From NCBI RefSeq assembly GCF_004361835.1, contig NZ_SNWD01000002.1:310001-374000 (forward strand): DNA of 64,000 nt, read 5' to 3'. Positions 1 through 7,401 of the stretch are shown piece after piece (position 1 is the stretch's first letter; every line of letters begins with the position of its first letter). A program made the position numbers and the translations under genes. The DNA is from Stakelama pacifica. Its GTDB lineage: Bacteria; Pseudomonadota; Alphaproteobacteria; Sphingomonadales; Sphingomonadaceae. The notes beneath the pieces are model-generated. The model did not search any database, was not told where the DNA came from, and worked only from the letters and a program-made list of their open reading frames with translations.

Positions 1-1
1 G

Positions 2-343
2 CTGGGGCCGAAGACCGCGCTTCGCCTGACCACCGCGCGCTATTACACGCCGTCGGGCCGGTCGGTTCAGGAAGGCGGGATCGAGCCCGATCTCGCCGTG
101 CCGCAGCTTTCGGATGAGGATCTCGACAGCCGTCCGGTATTTCGTGAGGCCGATCTTCGCCGCCATCTGATCAATACGGCGAAGGCGGACAATGCGCTGC
201 TGGAAGATGATGAAAAGACCGATCCCGCTTTCGACACCAATGCCGAGGCGCTGAAGAAGAAGGGGATCGAGGATTTCCAGCTGAATTATGCGGTACAGAC
301 GCTCGCGCGGCTCGGCGATGCCCGCACCGCAGCCGCGAAATAA
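2..343 (+). CDS. S41 family C-terminal processing peptidase, C-terminal part (5' end outside window)
   Basis: Open reading frame that enters from the left edge and ends at TAA 341-343. The residues LTTARYYTPSGRSVQEGGIEPD are the conserved tail of the S41 (CtpA/Prc) protease domain, just after the catalytic Ser/Lys region, which lies outside the window. These proteases are exported and trim or degrade periplasmic proteins, often through a PDZ domain; neither part is visible here. The last 70 residues are charged and poorly conserved. Only 6 bases separate it from the next gene, so the two are probably co-transcribed. Family assignment is good; the exact paralogue cannot be told. Confidence 0.85.
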   Translation: MGPKTALRLTTARYYTPSGRSVQEGGIEPDLAVPQLSDEDLDSRPVFREADLRRHLINTAKADNALLEDDEKTDPAFDTNAEALKKKGIEDFQLNYAVQTLARLGDARTAAAK

Positions 344-349
344 GCCGCG

Positions 350-832
350 ATGGGGACGAACCCACGGTTTCGCGCCGCGCAATGGCTGGCGCTGCTGCTC
401 CCCCTCACGCTGATGGCGGGGGCGCTGGGGTCGCAATATATCGGCGGACTGATCCCGTGCGAAATGTGCCAGTGGCAGCGCTGGCCCCATTATGCCGCGA
501 TTATCGTCGCGCTGCTGTCCTTTGCCTTGCCGAAGGGAGGCAAAGACGCGATCGCGCTGGTCGTGCTGGCAGCGATCCTGATCGCGGCGAGCGGGCTGAT
601 CGGCGTGTTTCATGCAGGGGTCGAATATAAATGGTGGGACGGCATCACCGCGTGCACCGCGACGTTCCAACCCGGTGCCGACTTTCTGAACGTGATCCAT
701 GCGCCGATCGTTCGGTGCGACGAGCCGCAATGGACGCTGATGGGCATTTCGCTCGCGGGGTTCAATGCGCTGTTTTCGCTGTGCGGTGCGGCCGCGATCC
801 TGCTATTGTCAGCCATGAGGAGAAAGGCATGA
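350..832 (+). CDS. dsbB: DsbB-family disulfide bond formation protein
   Basis: Inner-membrane quinone-linked oxidoreductase that re-oxidises the periplasmic thiol oxidase DsbA. The 160-residue protein has about four hydrophobic segments. The first periplasmic cysteine pair is Cys37-x-x-Cys40 in IPCEMCQWQRWP, and the second pair is Cys102 and Cys123 (ITACTATF and IVRCDEPQW). Length and layout match the DsbB family, although alphaproteobacterial members are divergent. The ATG lies 6 bases after the S41 stop, and the TGA overlaps the ATG of coq7 (ATGA), so coupling with coq7 is likely. Both proteins deal with quinones, but that functional link is inference. Confidence 0.88.
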   Translation: MGTNPRFRAAQWLALLLPLTLMAGALGSQYIGGLIPCEMCQWQRWPHYAAIIVALLSFALPKGGKDAIALVVLAAILIAASGLIGVFHAGVEYKWWDGITACTATFQPGADFLNVIHAPIVRCDEPQWTLMGISLAGFNALFSLCGAAAILLLSAMRRKA

Positions 833-1365
833 CTCGCTGGAAACCGGGCGACCGGCGCGAAGCCGTCGCCGATATGATCCGCGTCGATCAGGCAGGCGAA
901 TTCGGCGCCACGCGCATTTATGGCGGTCAGCTTGCCATCATGTCGGACCGCACCGCCCATGCGGCATCGATCGCGGGCATGGCCGAGCAGGAGGTGCGCC
1001 ACCGCGAATTTTTCGACGCGATGCTGGCGCGGCGCGGGGTGCGGCCGACCGCGCTCCAGCCCTTCTGGCATGTCGCGGGCTATGCGCTGGGTGCGGCAAC
1101 GGCAGCGATCGGCCCGGAAGCGGCGATGGCGTGCACTGCGGCAGTCGAGACCGAAATCGACCGGCATTATGCGCGCCAGCTCGAAACGCTGGGCGACAGC
1201 GATCCCGAATTGTCGGAAGCGGTGGCGCGCTTTCGCAACGAAGAACTCGAACATCGCGATACTGCGCTGGAAGCGGGTGCCGAAAATGCCCCGGCCTATC
1301 CGCTGCTGTCCGGGCTGATCCGGGCGGGATGCCGGGTCGCGATCGGGCTTTCGAAACGAATTTGA
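829..1365 (+). CDS. coq7: COQ7-family demethoxyubiquinone hydroxylase
   Basis: Di-iron monooxygenase of ubiquinone synthesis; it hydroxylates the demethoxyubiquinone ring at C6 at the membrane surface. The 178-residue protein has the four-helix carboxylate-bridge signature: Glu24 in DQAGEFGATRIY, an E-x-x-H pair at Glu55/His58 (EQEVRHREFF), a mid-protein Glu in VETEIDRHY, and the C-terminal E-x-x-H in NEELEHRD. I chose the ATG at 829, which overlaps the dsbB stop, because homology begins directly after it; the frame stays open far upstream only as a shadow. This is the short bacterial single-domain form of the enzyme. Confidence 0.93.
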   Translation: MTRWKPGDRREAVADMIRVDQAGEFGATRIYGGQLAIMSDRTAHAASIAGMAEQEVRHREFFDAMLARRGVRPTALQPFWHVAGYALGAATAAIGPEAAMACTAAVETEIDRHYARQLETLGDSDPELSEAVARFRNEELEHRDTALEAGAENAPAYPLLSGLIRAGCRVAIGLSKRI

Positions 1366-1410
1366 AGCAATCGGCGGCGCCGATGCGTTGGGCGCATAAG
1401 GAGGATTGAA

Positions 1411-1803
1411 ATGGCGAAATGGCTTATCCCTGCCCTGATCGGCATTGCCGGAGCGGCAGGCATCGCGCCGGCGCATGCGCAGACGCAGAACGGCGTACTG
1501 GTCATCTATGGCGACGATGTGTGTCCGACCGATTCGAACGGCAATGAAATCGTCGTATGTTCGCGTCGCCCGGAAGATGAGCGCTATCGCATCCCCAAAG
1601 AGCTGCGCGACGAGGATGTGCCGCCGCAGCGCGGTAGCTGGGCAACGCGGGTGGATGATGTGCGCAATGCGGGCGAGAATGGCGTGGGCAGCTGTTCGGC
1701 GGTCGGCGCAGGTGGCTTTACCGGCTGCACCGCCCAGATGATCAATCGCGGCAAACAGGAATATCGCCAGCGTCGCGACGCCGCCGACGAAGCCGGGAAG
1801 TGA
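1411..1803 (+). CDS. Small secreted protein of unknown function
   Basis: A 130-residue protein with a clear signal peptide (hydrophobic core LIPALIGIAGAAGIA, cleavage after AHA near residue 24), so it is probably periplasmic. The mature part is charged and carries four cysteines: two in the first third (DDVCPTD, IVVCSRR) and two in a Gly-rich stretch (GSCSAVGAGGFTGCTAQ) that may form disulfides. A GGAGG-type ribosome site sits 8 bases before the ATG. Proteins of this appearance occur widely in sphingomonads, but I know of no assigned role. It stands alone between coq7 and the radical SAM gene. Confidence 0.75.
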   Translation: MAKWLIPALIGIAGAAGIAPAHAQTQNGVLVIYGDDVCPTDSNGNEIVVCSRRPEDERYRIPKELRDEDVPPQRGSWATRVDDVRNAGENGVGSCSAVGAGGFTGCTAQMINRGKQEYRQRRDAADEAGK

Positions 1804-1857
1804 CCGGAACGCGCTATCGGCGGATATGGCTTCGCCGATAGCGTTTATACACCCGCG

Positions 1858-1890
1858 TTGACAAGTTGGATTTCAGAACATAACAAGAAC
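1858..1890 (+). promoter_or_regulatory. Candidate SOS promoter: TTGACA -35 with LexA-type box GAAC-N7-GAAC
   Basis: TTGACA stands at 1858-1863. A direct repeat GAAC (1876-1879), 7 bases, GAAC (1887-1890) exactly matches the alphaproteobacterial LexA operator, GTTC-N7-GTTC read on the other strand. A weak -10 (TAACAA, 1881-1886, 17-base spacing) lies inside the box, so LexA binding would block RNA polymerase. Transcription would start at about 1893, directly at the ATG of the radical SAM repair gene (1894). The box match is seen; LexA control is inferred. Confidence 0.7.
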
Positions 1891-1893
1891 GGC

Positions 1894-3141
1894 ATGGCAC
1901 AACTATCCGTTCAGGACAAATTGGGCATTCTGGCCGATGCGGCGAAATATGACGCGTCCTGCGCCTCGTCGGGAACGGTGAAACGCAATTCGGCGGGCGG
2001 CAAGGGGATCGGTTCGACCGAAGGGATGGGCATCTGCCATGCCTATGCACCCGACGGACGCTGCATCAGCCTGCTCAAAATCCTGCTCACCAATTCGTGC
2101 ATTTTCGACTGCCATTATTGCATCAACCGCAAAAGCTCGAACGTCCGGCGCGCCCGGTTCACGGCGAAGGAAGTGGTCGACCTCACCCTCTCCTTTTACC
2201 GGCGCAATTATATCGAGGGGCTGTTTCTGTCGTCGGGGATTATCGGTTCATCCGATTATACGATGGAGCAGATCGTCGAGGTCGCAAGGGCCTTGCGCGA
2301 AGACCATGATTTCCGCGGTTATATTCATCTCAAGACGATCCCCGATGCCGATCCGGCGCTGGTCGAGGCGGCCGGGCGCCATGCCGACCGGGTGTCGATC
2401 AATGTCGAACTGCCGACCGAGCGCGGGCTGAAACGGCTTGCGCCCGAAAAGTCGCAGCCGCGAATCGAAGGCGCGATGGGGGCGATGCATCGCGCGATCG
2501 AGGATGGCGGCGATGCGCGGCGGCGCTATCGCTCGGCACCGCGCTTTGCCCCGGCGGGCCAGTCGACGCAGATGATCGTTGGCGCCGACAGCGCCACCGA
2601 TGGCGATATCGTACTGCGCGCGTCACAGCTATACGGGCGCTTCGGGCTGCGCCGGGTCTATTATTCGGCGTTCAGCCCGATCCCGGAGGCAAGCGCGGTG
2701 CTGCCGCTGCAACGCCCGCCTCTGATGCGCGAACATCGGCTGTACCAGTCGGACTGGCTAATGCGTTTTTACGGATATCGGCCCGACGAAGTGGCGGAGG
2801 CGGCGGACCCGGCGACGGGAATGCTGCCGCTCGATATCGATCCGAAACTTGCCTGGGCGTTGAAATTTCGGGATCGCTTTCCGGTCGATGTGAACCGCGC
2901 ACCGCGCGAAATGTTGCTGCGCGTGCCCGGCCTCGGGGTGAAGGCAGTGAATGCGATTCTGTCGACGCGCCGATGGCGGCAGTTGCGGATCGCCGACATC
3001 GCGCGGCTGACCGTTTCGGTGAACAAGGTTCGCCCCTTTCTGATCGCAGCGGACTGGCGGCCGGTGATGCTGTCGGATCAGGCGGATCTGCGGCGCTTCG
3101 TGTCCCCGCGCGCCGAGCAGCTCGAACTGTTCGCAGCATAA
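1894..3141 (+). CDS. Putative DNA modification/repair radical SAM protein (UdgX-linked)
   Basis: 415-residue radical SAM enzyme. The 4Fe-4S motif C-x3-C-x2-C is seen in SCIFDCHYCINRK about residues 67-79. The C-terminal third holds a helix-hairpin-helix DNA-binding motif (VDVNRAPREMLLRVPGLGVKA). This architecture matches the family that is consistently paired with UdgX, which is encoded 0.5 kb downstream; its substrate is unknown, and repair or modification of a DNA base is suspected. The ATG at 1894 is preferred over the in-frame TTG at 1858, which is part of a promoter. No ribosome site precedes 1894, which fits a leaderless start. The LexA-like box points to DNA-damage induction. Confidence 0.88.
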   Translation: MAQLSVQDKLGILADAAKYDASCASSGTVKRNSAGGKGIGSTEGMGICHAYAPDGRCISLLKILLTNSCIFDCHYCINRKSSNVRRARFTAKEVVDLTLSFYRRNYIEGLFLSSGIIGSSDYTMEQIVEVARALREDHDFRGYIHLKTIPDADPALVEAAGRHADRVSINVELPTERGLKRLAPEKSQPRIEGAMGAMHRAIEDGGDARRRYRSAPRFAPAGQSTQMIVGADSATDGDIVLRASQLYGRFGLRRVYYSAFSPIPEASAVLPLQRPPLMREHRLYQSDWLMRFYGYRPDEVAEAADPATGMLPLDIDPKLAWALKFRDRFPVDVNRAPREMLLRVPGLGVKAVNAILSTRRWRQLRIADIARLTVSVNKVRPFLIAADWRPVMLSDQADLRRFVSPRAEQLELFAA

Positions 3142-3207
3142 GGCCGGTTGAACCTCTGACGCTCTCGCCGGTTGTGAAAGGCGCGAACCAGAACAGGAGA
3201 TATATCG

Positions 3208-3690
3208 ATGGCCGATGCGCGGATTTTTCAGGACCTGAAGGACGATCACGACCGGCATCGCGATCTGCTCGCCAAAATTGCCGAGACGCAGGGGGACAGC
3301 GAGGAGCGCCGGACGCTGTTCGAGAAATTCCGGGTCGAAGTGTCGGCGCATGCCGCAGCGGAAGAAGAGTCGCTATATGCAGCGATGCTCGAAAAGCCCG
3401 ATCTGCGCGACGATGCGCGGCATTCGGTGTCGGAGCATAAGGAAATCGACGATTTTCTGGGCGAGCTTGCTGATAAGGATATGAGCTCGAGCGGCTGGCT
3501 GACGACGTTCAAGGAAATGCGTCACCGGTATGAACATCATATCGATGAAGAAGAGGAGGATATGTTCCCCGCCGCCGCCGACGGACTGTCGGATGCGGAA
3601 GAGGCGCGGCTTGCAAAGATCTTCGAGACGCGCAAACCGCGCGAGGCGGAACGTGCCGAACATAGCGAGGCCGGCGACGATCGCGAATGA
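3208..3690 (+). CDS. Hemerythrin HHE-domain protein
   Basis: 160-residue cytoplasmic protein of the HHE cation-binding family. It is expected to form a four-helix bundle with a di-iron or other metal site. Candidate ligands are the His/Glu residues in DDHDRHRDLL, SAHAAAEEESLY, HSVSEHKEIDDF and HRYEHHIDEEEEDMFP. A good ribosome site (AGGAGA) lies before the ATG. It sits between the radical SAM gene (66-base gap) and the UdgX gene, which starts inside its 3' end, so it may be part of the same damage-inducible unit. HHE proteins are linked to oxygen, nitric oxide or iron handling; the role here is unknown. Confidence 0.88.
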   Translation: MADARIFQDLKDDHDRHRDLLAKIAETQGDSEERRTLFEKFRVEVSAHAAAEEESLYAAMLEKPDLRDDARHSVSEHKEIDDFLGELADKDMSSSGWLTTFKEMRHRYEHHIDEEEEDMFPAAADGLSDAEEARLAKIFETRKPREAERAEHSEAGDDRE

Positions 3691-5095
3691 TCGGCAGGCG
3701 GCGGCGCGCAGCGTTTGCATAAGGCTGGCGGGCGAGGATGATTTTGACGGGTGGCGCGACGCCGCCCGCTCGCTCGCCGCCGCTGAAGTGCCGGCGGACG
3801 CGGTGCACTGGCAGGTCGGCGATGCGGCGGGCGATCTTTTCGCTTCACCGGCCAGCGAGGCACTTCCGCCGGGGAATCGTGAAATCCGGGTGTCGAAGCG
3901 GTTTATCGAGCTTGCCCGGGGCGTGTTGCTTCATCGCGATTCCGAACGGTTTTCGCTTTGCTATGCGCTGCTGCTGCGCATGGCGGAACAGCCCGCGCTG
4001 ATAGACGATCGCGCCGATCCCATGATGCGCCGCGCCGAGGCGATGGCCAAATCGGTGCGGCGCGACATGCACAAGATGCGGGCCTTTGTCCGCTTCCGCA
4101 GCGTCACGGACGAGAGCGGCGACCATTATGTCGCATGGTTCGAACCCGAACATCATATCGTCCGTGCCAATGCCGCTTTTTTCGTCAACCGCTTCGCCGC
4201 GATGCGCTGGTCGATCCTGACGCCCGAAGGATCGATCCACTGGGACGGCGAGACCTTACGCGAAGGTCCGGAAGCGGTGCGCGGCGATGCTCCCGGCGAC
4301 GATCCGGTCGAAGCGGTGTGGAAGACTTATTATGCGTCGATCTTCAATCCCGCCCGGCTGAAAGCACGGGCGATGCTGAAAGAGATGCCGCGCAAATATT
4401 GGAAGAATATGCCGGAGACCGCGCTGGTCGGCGAACTGATCGCCACCGCGCGGCAACGCGAGCGAGCGATGATTACGACCGACCGAGCCAGTATGACGGG
4501 AGATCGCACCGCGACGCTGACCGCGCTTCGCGAGGAAGCGACGGGGTGCACCCGCTGCCCCCTCTACAGAGATGCGACGCAACTGGTGTTCGGCGAAGGA
4601 CCGGGCGATGCAGCGATGATGCTGATCGGCGAGCAGCCGGGCGATCAGGAAGATCTGACCGGGCGCCCCTTTATCGGCCCTGCGGGGCAGCTGCTAAACG
4701 AAGTTCTGGCCGCAGCAGGGATTGAACGCGACGCGCTGTATGTCACCAATGCGGTCAAGCATTTCAAATTCACGCCCCGCGGCAAGCGGCGAATCCATGC
4801 TAAGCCCGACGCTGGTGAGATCGAGGCCTGCCGCTGGTGGGTCGAACAGGAGCGCGCGCTGGTCCGGCCGAAAGTGGTCGTCGCACTGGGGGCGACGGCG
4901 GCGCGCTCGCTGCTCGGTCGGACGGTGACGATCGGGCGCGAGCGCGGGCGGCCGATCGAACTGGGCGATGGCGCCACGGGGTGGATTACGGTCCATCCCA
5001 GCTATTTGCTGCGCATTCCCGATGCGGCAAAGGCGGAAGAGGAGAAAGCGCGCTTCCTCAGCGATCTGAAAGCCGCTTACGCCTTGCTTGGCTGA
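3653..5095 (+). CDS. udgX: UdgX-family uracil-DNA binding protein with N-terminal DUF4130 domain
   Basis: Fusion of a DUF4130 ('probable DNA metabolism') domain, about residues 20-250, with a UdgX domain from about residue 285. UdgX removes uracil from single-stranded DNA and becomes covalently bound to the abasic site. Diagnostic motifs are GEQPGDQED at residue 326, and the KRRIH loop at 378-382, whose His382 is the expected covalent nucleophile; HPSYL closes the active site. Residues CTRCPLY and the first family motif suggest an Fe-S cluster. The start is uncertain: homology begins near 3713, yet the only nearby in-frame canonical start is GTG 3653, inside the HHE gene. Confidence 0.88.
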   Translation: MPNIARPATIANDRQAAARSVCIRLAGEDDFDGWRDAARSLAAAEVPADAVHWQVGDAAGDLFASPASEALPPGNREIRVSKRFIELARGVLLHRDSERFSLCYALLLRMAEQPALIDDRADPMMRRAEAMAKSVRRDMHKMRAFVRFRSVTDESGDHYVAWFEPEHHIVRANAAFFVNRFAAMRWSILTPEGSIHWDGETLREGPEAVRGDAPGDDPVEAVWKTYYASIFNPARLKARAMLKEMPRKYWKNMPETALVGELIATARQRERAMITTDRASMTGDRTATLTALREEATGCTRCPLYRDATQLVFGEGPGDAAMMLIGEQPGDQEDLTGRPFIGPAGQLLNEVLAAAGIERDALYVTNAVKHFKFTPRGKRRIHAKPDAGEIEACRWWVEQERALVRPKVVVALGATAARSLLGRTVTIGRERGRPIELGDGATGWITVHPSYLLRIPDAAKAEEEKARFLSDLKAAYALLG

Positions 5096-5712
5096 CTCTC
5101 CGGTCGGCGGGCGGCTGCGAAAAACATCAGATGGACGAGGCGGGCATTTTCGGGCCGGTCTCCGAAACCGGGGGCGGCATTGTGGAACAGCCATGGGCTG
5201 AACAGGATCAATCGGTTGAAGCGCATCGGCACGCGCATCACCCGTTCCCACCGGTCGGGGAAATTGGTGTCGGCATTGACGACGCGGCGCACGCATTCGT
5301 CGGCCGATCGAAAACCCGCCTGAAGCAGCGCGTCGTCGGTACGCGGCACACCTTCCAGTCCGGTAAGCTTATGCCGGAAAAAATCGGTCCCGCCCTGACA
5401 ATCACGGTTGAGCGACAGGAACAATATCCCCGAATAAAAGCACGGATCGATATGCACGCCGGTTTTGCCGGTTTCGCGTGCGAGGGTGAGGCGGCAATGC
5501 TCGTGCAGCGTTCCGGGCATCCCCTCGACATGCACCCCCAGCCGCGCCGATATCGCAGCGTCGAGATTGCCGATGGCGAGCGGGCTGCGCGAGGGCAGGC
5601 CGGGATATTTGCCCTTTTTGAACGCCGGATCATATTCGAGCGCGAGAGCAGCTTCCCGAAAACCGGTCGGGTCGGGCAGAAAATCGTCGAGGATGATGAG
5701 CGAAGGCAGCAT
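5077..5712 (-). CDS. 2-oxoglutarate/Fe(II) oxygenase-like protein (DUF6445-like)
   Basis: 211-residue protein beginning MLPSLIILDDFLPDPTGFR, the usual opening of small non-heme Fe(II) oxygenase-fold proteins (prolyl hydroxylase/SapC-linked type). The H-x-D iron motif is in GVHIDPCFYSGILFLS; the distal His is probably in FSPWLFHNAAPG, followed by Arg in NARLVHLMFF. Reaction and substrate are unknown. The ATG at 5710-5712 was chosen from homology; the frame stays open for another 2.8 kb upstream, but that is antisense to other genes. Its 3' end overlaps the end of the UdgX gene by 19 bases, convergent. Confidence 0.65.
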   Translation of the reverse strand: MLPSLIILDDFLPDPTGFREAALALEYDPAFKKGKYPGLPSRSPLAIGNLDAAISARLGVHVEGMPGTLHEHCRLTLARETGKTGVHIDPCFYSGILFLSLNRDCQGGTDFFRHKLTGLEGVPRTDDALLQAGFRSADECVRRVVNADTNFPDRWERVMRVPMRFNRLILFSPWLFHNAAPGFGDRPENARLVHLMFFAAARRPESQPSKA

Positions 5713-5790
5713 AAGACGACAGGTTTCGGTGCAAAGACAGACCGATGCAATGGCCGCATCCGCTTTCGGACGCAATGCGTTGTATCGTGC

Positions 5791-6204
5791 ATGACCGATC
5801 CGCTCCACCGTTTTGTCGAGGCGCAGCAGGGCGTCTGGGAAGCAGCGCTGGCCGAGTTGCAGGCTGGAGAGAAGCGCAGCCACTGGATGTGGTTCATCTT
5901 TCCGCAGATTGCCGGGCTGGGCCGCAGTCCCACCGCGCAATTTTATGCGATTGCCGATATCGGAGAGGCGACCGCGTATCTGGCGCATGACATACTCGGC
6001 CCGCGCCTCGTCACCGCGAGCGAAGCGGTGCTTGCCCATGCGGGCGAGCGCAGTGCGCGCGCGATCATGGGCGATATCGACGCGGTGAAGTTGCGATCGT
6101 CGATGACGCTGTTCGAACGGGTCACTGCCGCCGGGCCGTTCGGCGCGGTGCTCGACGCGTTTTACGATGGCGAGCGCGATCCCGAGACGCTCAGACGGTT
6201 GTGA
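5791..6204 (+). CDS. DUF1810 family protein
   Basis: 137-residue soluble helical protein matching DUF1810: the N-terminal PLHRFVEAQQGVWEAALAEL followed by KRSHWMWFIFPQ, GLGRSPTAQFYAI, and a C-terminal VKLRSSMTLFERV are the hallmark conserved blocks. The family is widespread in bacteria and its biochemical role is not established. The start at 5791 fits the family start; the frame remains open upstream only by chance. It diverges from the oxygenase-like gene (78 bases between starts) and is followed 30 bases later by ung. Confidence 0.85.
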   Translation: MTDPLHRFVEAQQGVWEAALAELQAGEKRSHWMWFIFPQIAGLGRSPTAQFYAIADIGEATAYLAHDILGPRLVTASEAVLAHAGERSARAIMGDIDAVKLRSSMTLFERVTAAGPFGAVLDAFYDGERDPETLRRL

Positions 6205-6234
6205 GGCGGCGACGCTGCGGTTAGCGTCGCGGCC

Positions 6235-6948
6235 ATGAACTCGGTAAAGCTCGATCCCAGCTGGCTGACTCCGCTTCAGGGCGAATTCGATTCGCCCTAT
6301 ATGGCGCAATTGCGCGAATTTCTGATCGGTGAGCGCAAGGCGGGCAAGCGAATCTTCCCGGCGGCTCGCGAATGGTTTCGTGCGCTCGACCTTACCCCGC
6401 TCGATCAGGTGCGCGTCGTCATTCTGGGGCAGGACCCGTATCATGGGCCGGGACAGGCACACGGGCTTTGCTTTTCCGTCCGGCCCGGCGTCCGCACGCC
6501 GCCCAGTCTGGTCAATATTTACAAGGAGATGCGCAGCGATCTCGGCGTCGAACCGGCGGGGCATGGGCATCTGGAACATTGGGCGCGGCAGGGGGTGTTG
6601 TTGCTGAATTCCGTATTGACCGTAGAGATGGGCAATGCGGCTTCGCATCGCGGGCGCGGATGGGAGCGCTTCACCGATGCGGTGGTGCAGGCGGTGGCGG
6701 CGCAGGACCGGCCGGTCGTGTTCCTGCTCTGGGGTGCCTATGCGCAGAAAAAGGCCGGGTTCATCCGGTCGGTCGAAGCCGGGGGAAAGCATCTGGTGCT
6801 CAAAGCCGCCCATCCCTCGCCGCTGTCGGCGCATAACGGATTTTTCGGATGCCGCCATTTTTCGAAAGCCAATGCGTTTTTGCAGGCGCAGGGGCGCGCA
6901 CCGGTCGACTGGGCGCTGCCCGCCGATGCGGGCGAAGCGGCGGCGTAG
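6235..6948 (+). CDS. ung: Uracil-DNA glycosylase, family 1
   Basis: Excises uracil from DNA at the start of base-excision repair. The 237-residue protein has the water-activating motif [14 protein letters not shown] with Asp67, the uracil-binding [16 protein letters not shown] segment ([19 protein letters not shown]), and the DNA-intercalating [13 protein letters not shown] loop with His193. The length is typical. It lies 1.1 kb after the UdgX gene, so two proteins of the uracil-glycosylase superfamily are encoded close together, on the same strand but in separate transcription units. Confidence 0.97.
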   Translation: MNSVKLDPSWLTPLQGEFDSPYMAQLREFLIGERKAGKRIFPAAREWFRALDLTPLDQVRVVILGQDPYHGPGQAHGLCFSVRPGVRTPPSLVNIYKEMRSDLGVEPAGHGHLEHWARQGVLLLNSVLTVEMGNAASHRGRGWERFTDAVVQAVAAQDRPVVFLLWGAYAQKKAGFIRSVEAGGKHLVLKAAHPSPLSAHNGFFGCRHFSKANAFLQAQGRAPVDWALPADAGEAAA

Positions 6949-6963
6949 GAGGATGGACCGGCG

Positions 6964-7389
6964 ATGATCGCCCAGCTGGCCATCGCCACCGCCATGGTGC
7001 TGCTGACCGTCGCGATCCATGGCGGCGGGATCATCGCGCTGGTCCGGCTGATGCGGCTGGAGGAAGCCGAGGAGCGCGCGGCGCATATTCCGCATGCATC
7101 CTGGCGCGGATTCGTGTTCGTCCTGACGCTGGTGCTTGGCCTCTTCGTGCTGCACGGAATCGAGATATGGCTCTATGCGCTGCTGTATCTGGCGGGCGGT
7201 GCGCTGGGCGCGCTGGAACATGCCGTCTATTTTTCGACGATAACTTATGCGACGATCGGATATGACGATCAGGGACTCGCCGCGACATGGCGACTGGTTG
7301 CGGCGATTGAGGGGATTAACGGGGTGATCCTTCTCGGCTGGTCCACCGCATTTTTCGTAACGGTGGTGGGGCGATTGGGGCGACGATAA
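6964..7389 (+). CDS. Two-transmembrane ion channel (K+ channel-like pore domain)
   Basis: 141-residue membrane protein with hydrophobic segments near residues 3-28, 47-72 and 112-137. Between the last two lies a pore loop, TITYATIGYDD, with Thr97-Ile-Gly-Tyr100 resembling the potassium selectivity filter. It matches the small bacterial ion-channel family (Ion_trans_2-like). Ion specificity is inferred only from the filter. The ATG lies 15 bases after the ung stop, with a GGAGGATG-type ribosome site overlapping the intergenic spacer, so it may be read through from ung. Confidence 0.8.
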   Translation: MIAQLAIATAMVLLTVAIHGGGIIALVRLMRLEEAEERAAHIPHASWRGFVFVLTLVLGLFVLHGIEIWLYALLYLAGGALGALEHAVYFSTITYATIGYDDQGLAATWRLVAAIEGINGVILLGWSTAFFVTVVGRLGRR

Positions 7390-7401
7390 GGGGGACGAGC
7401 A

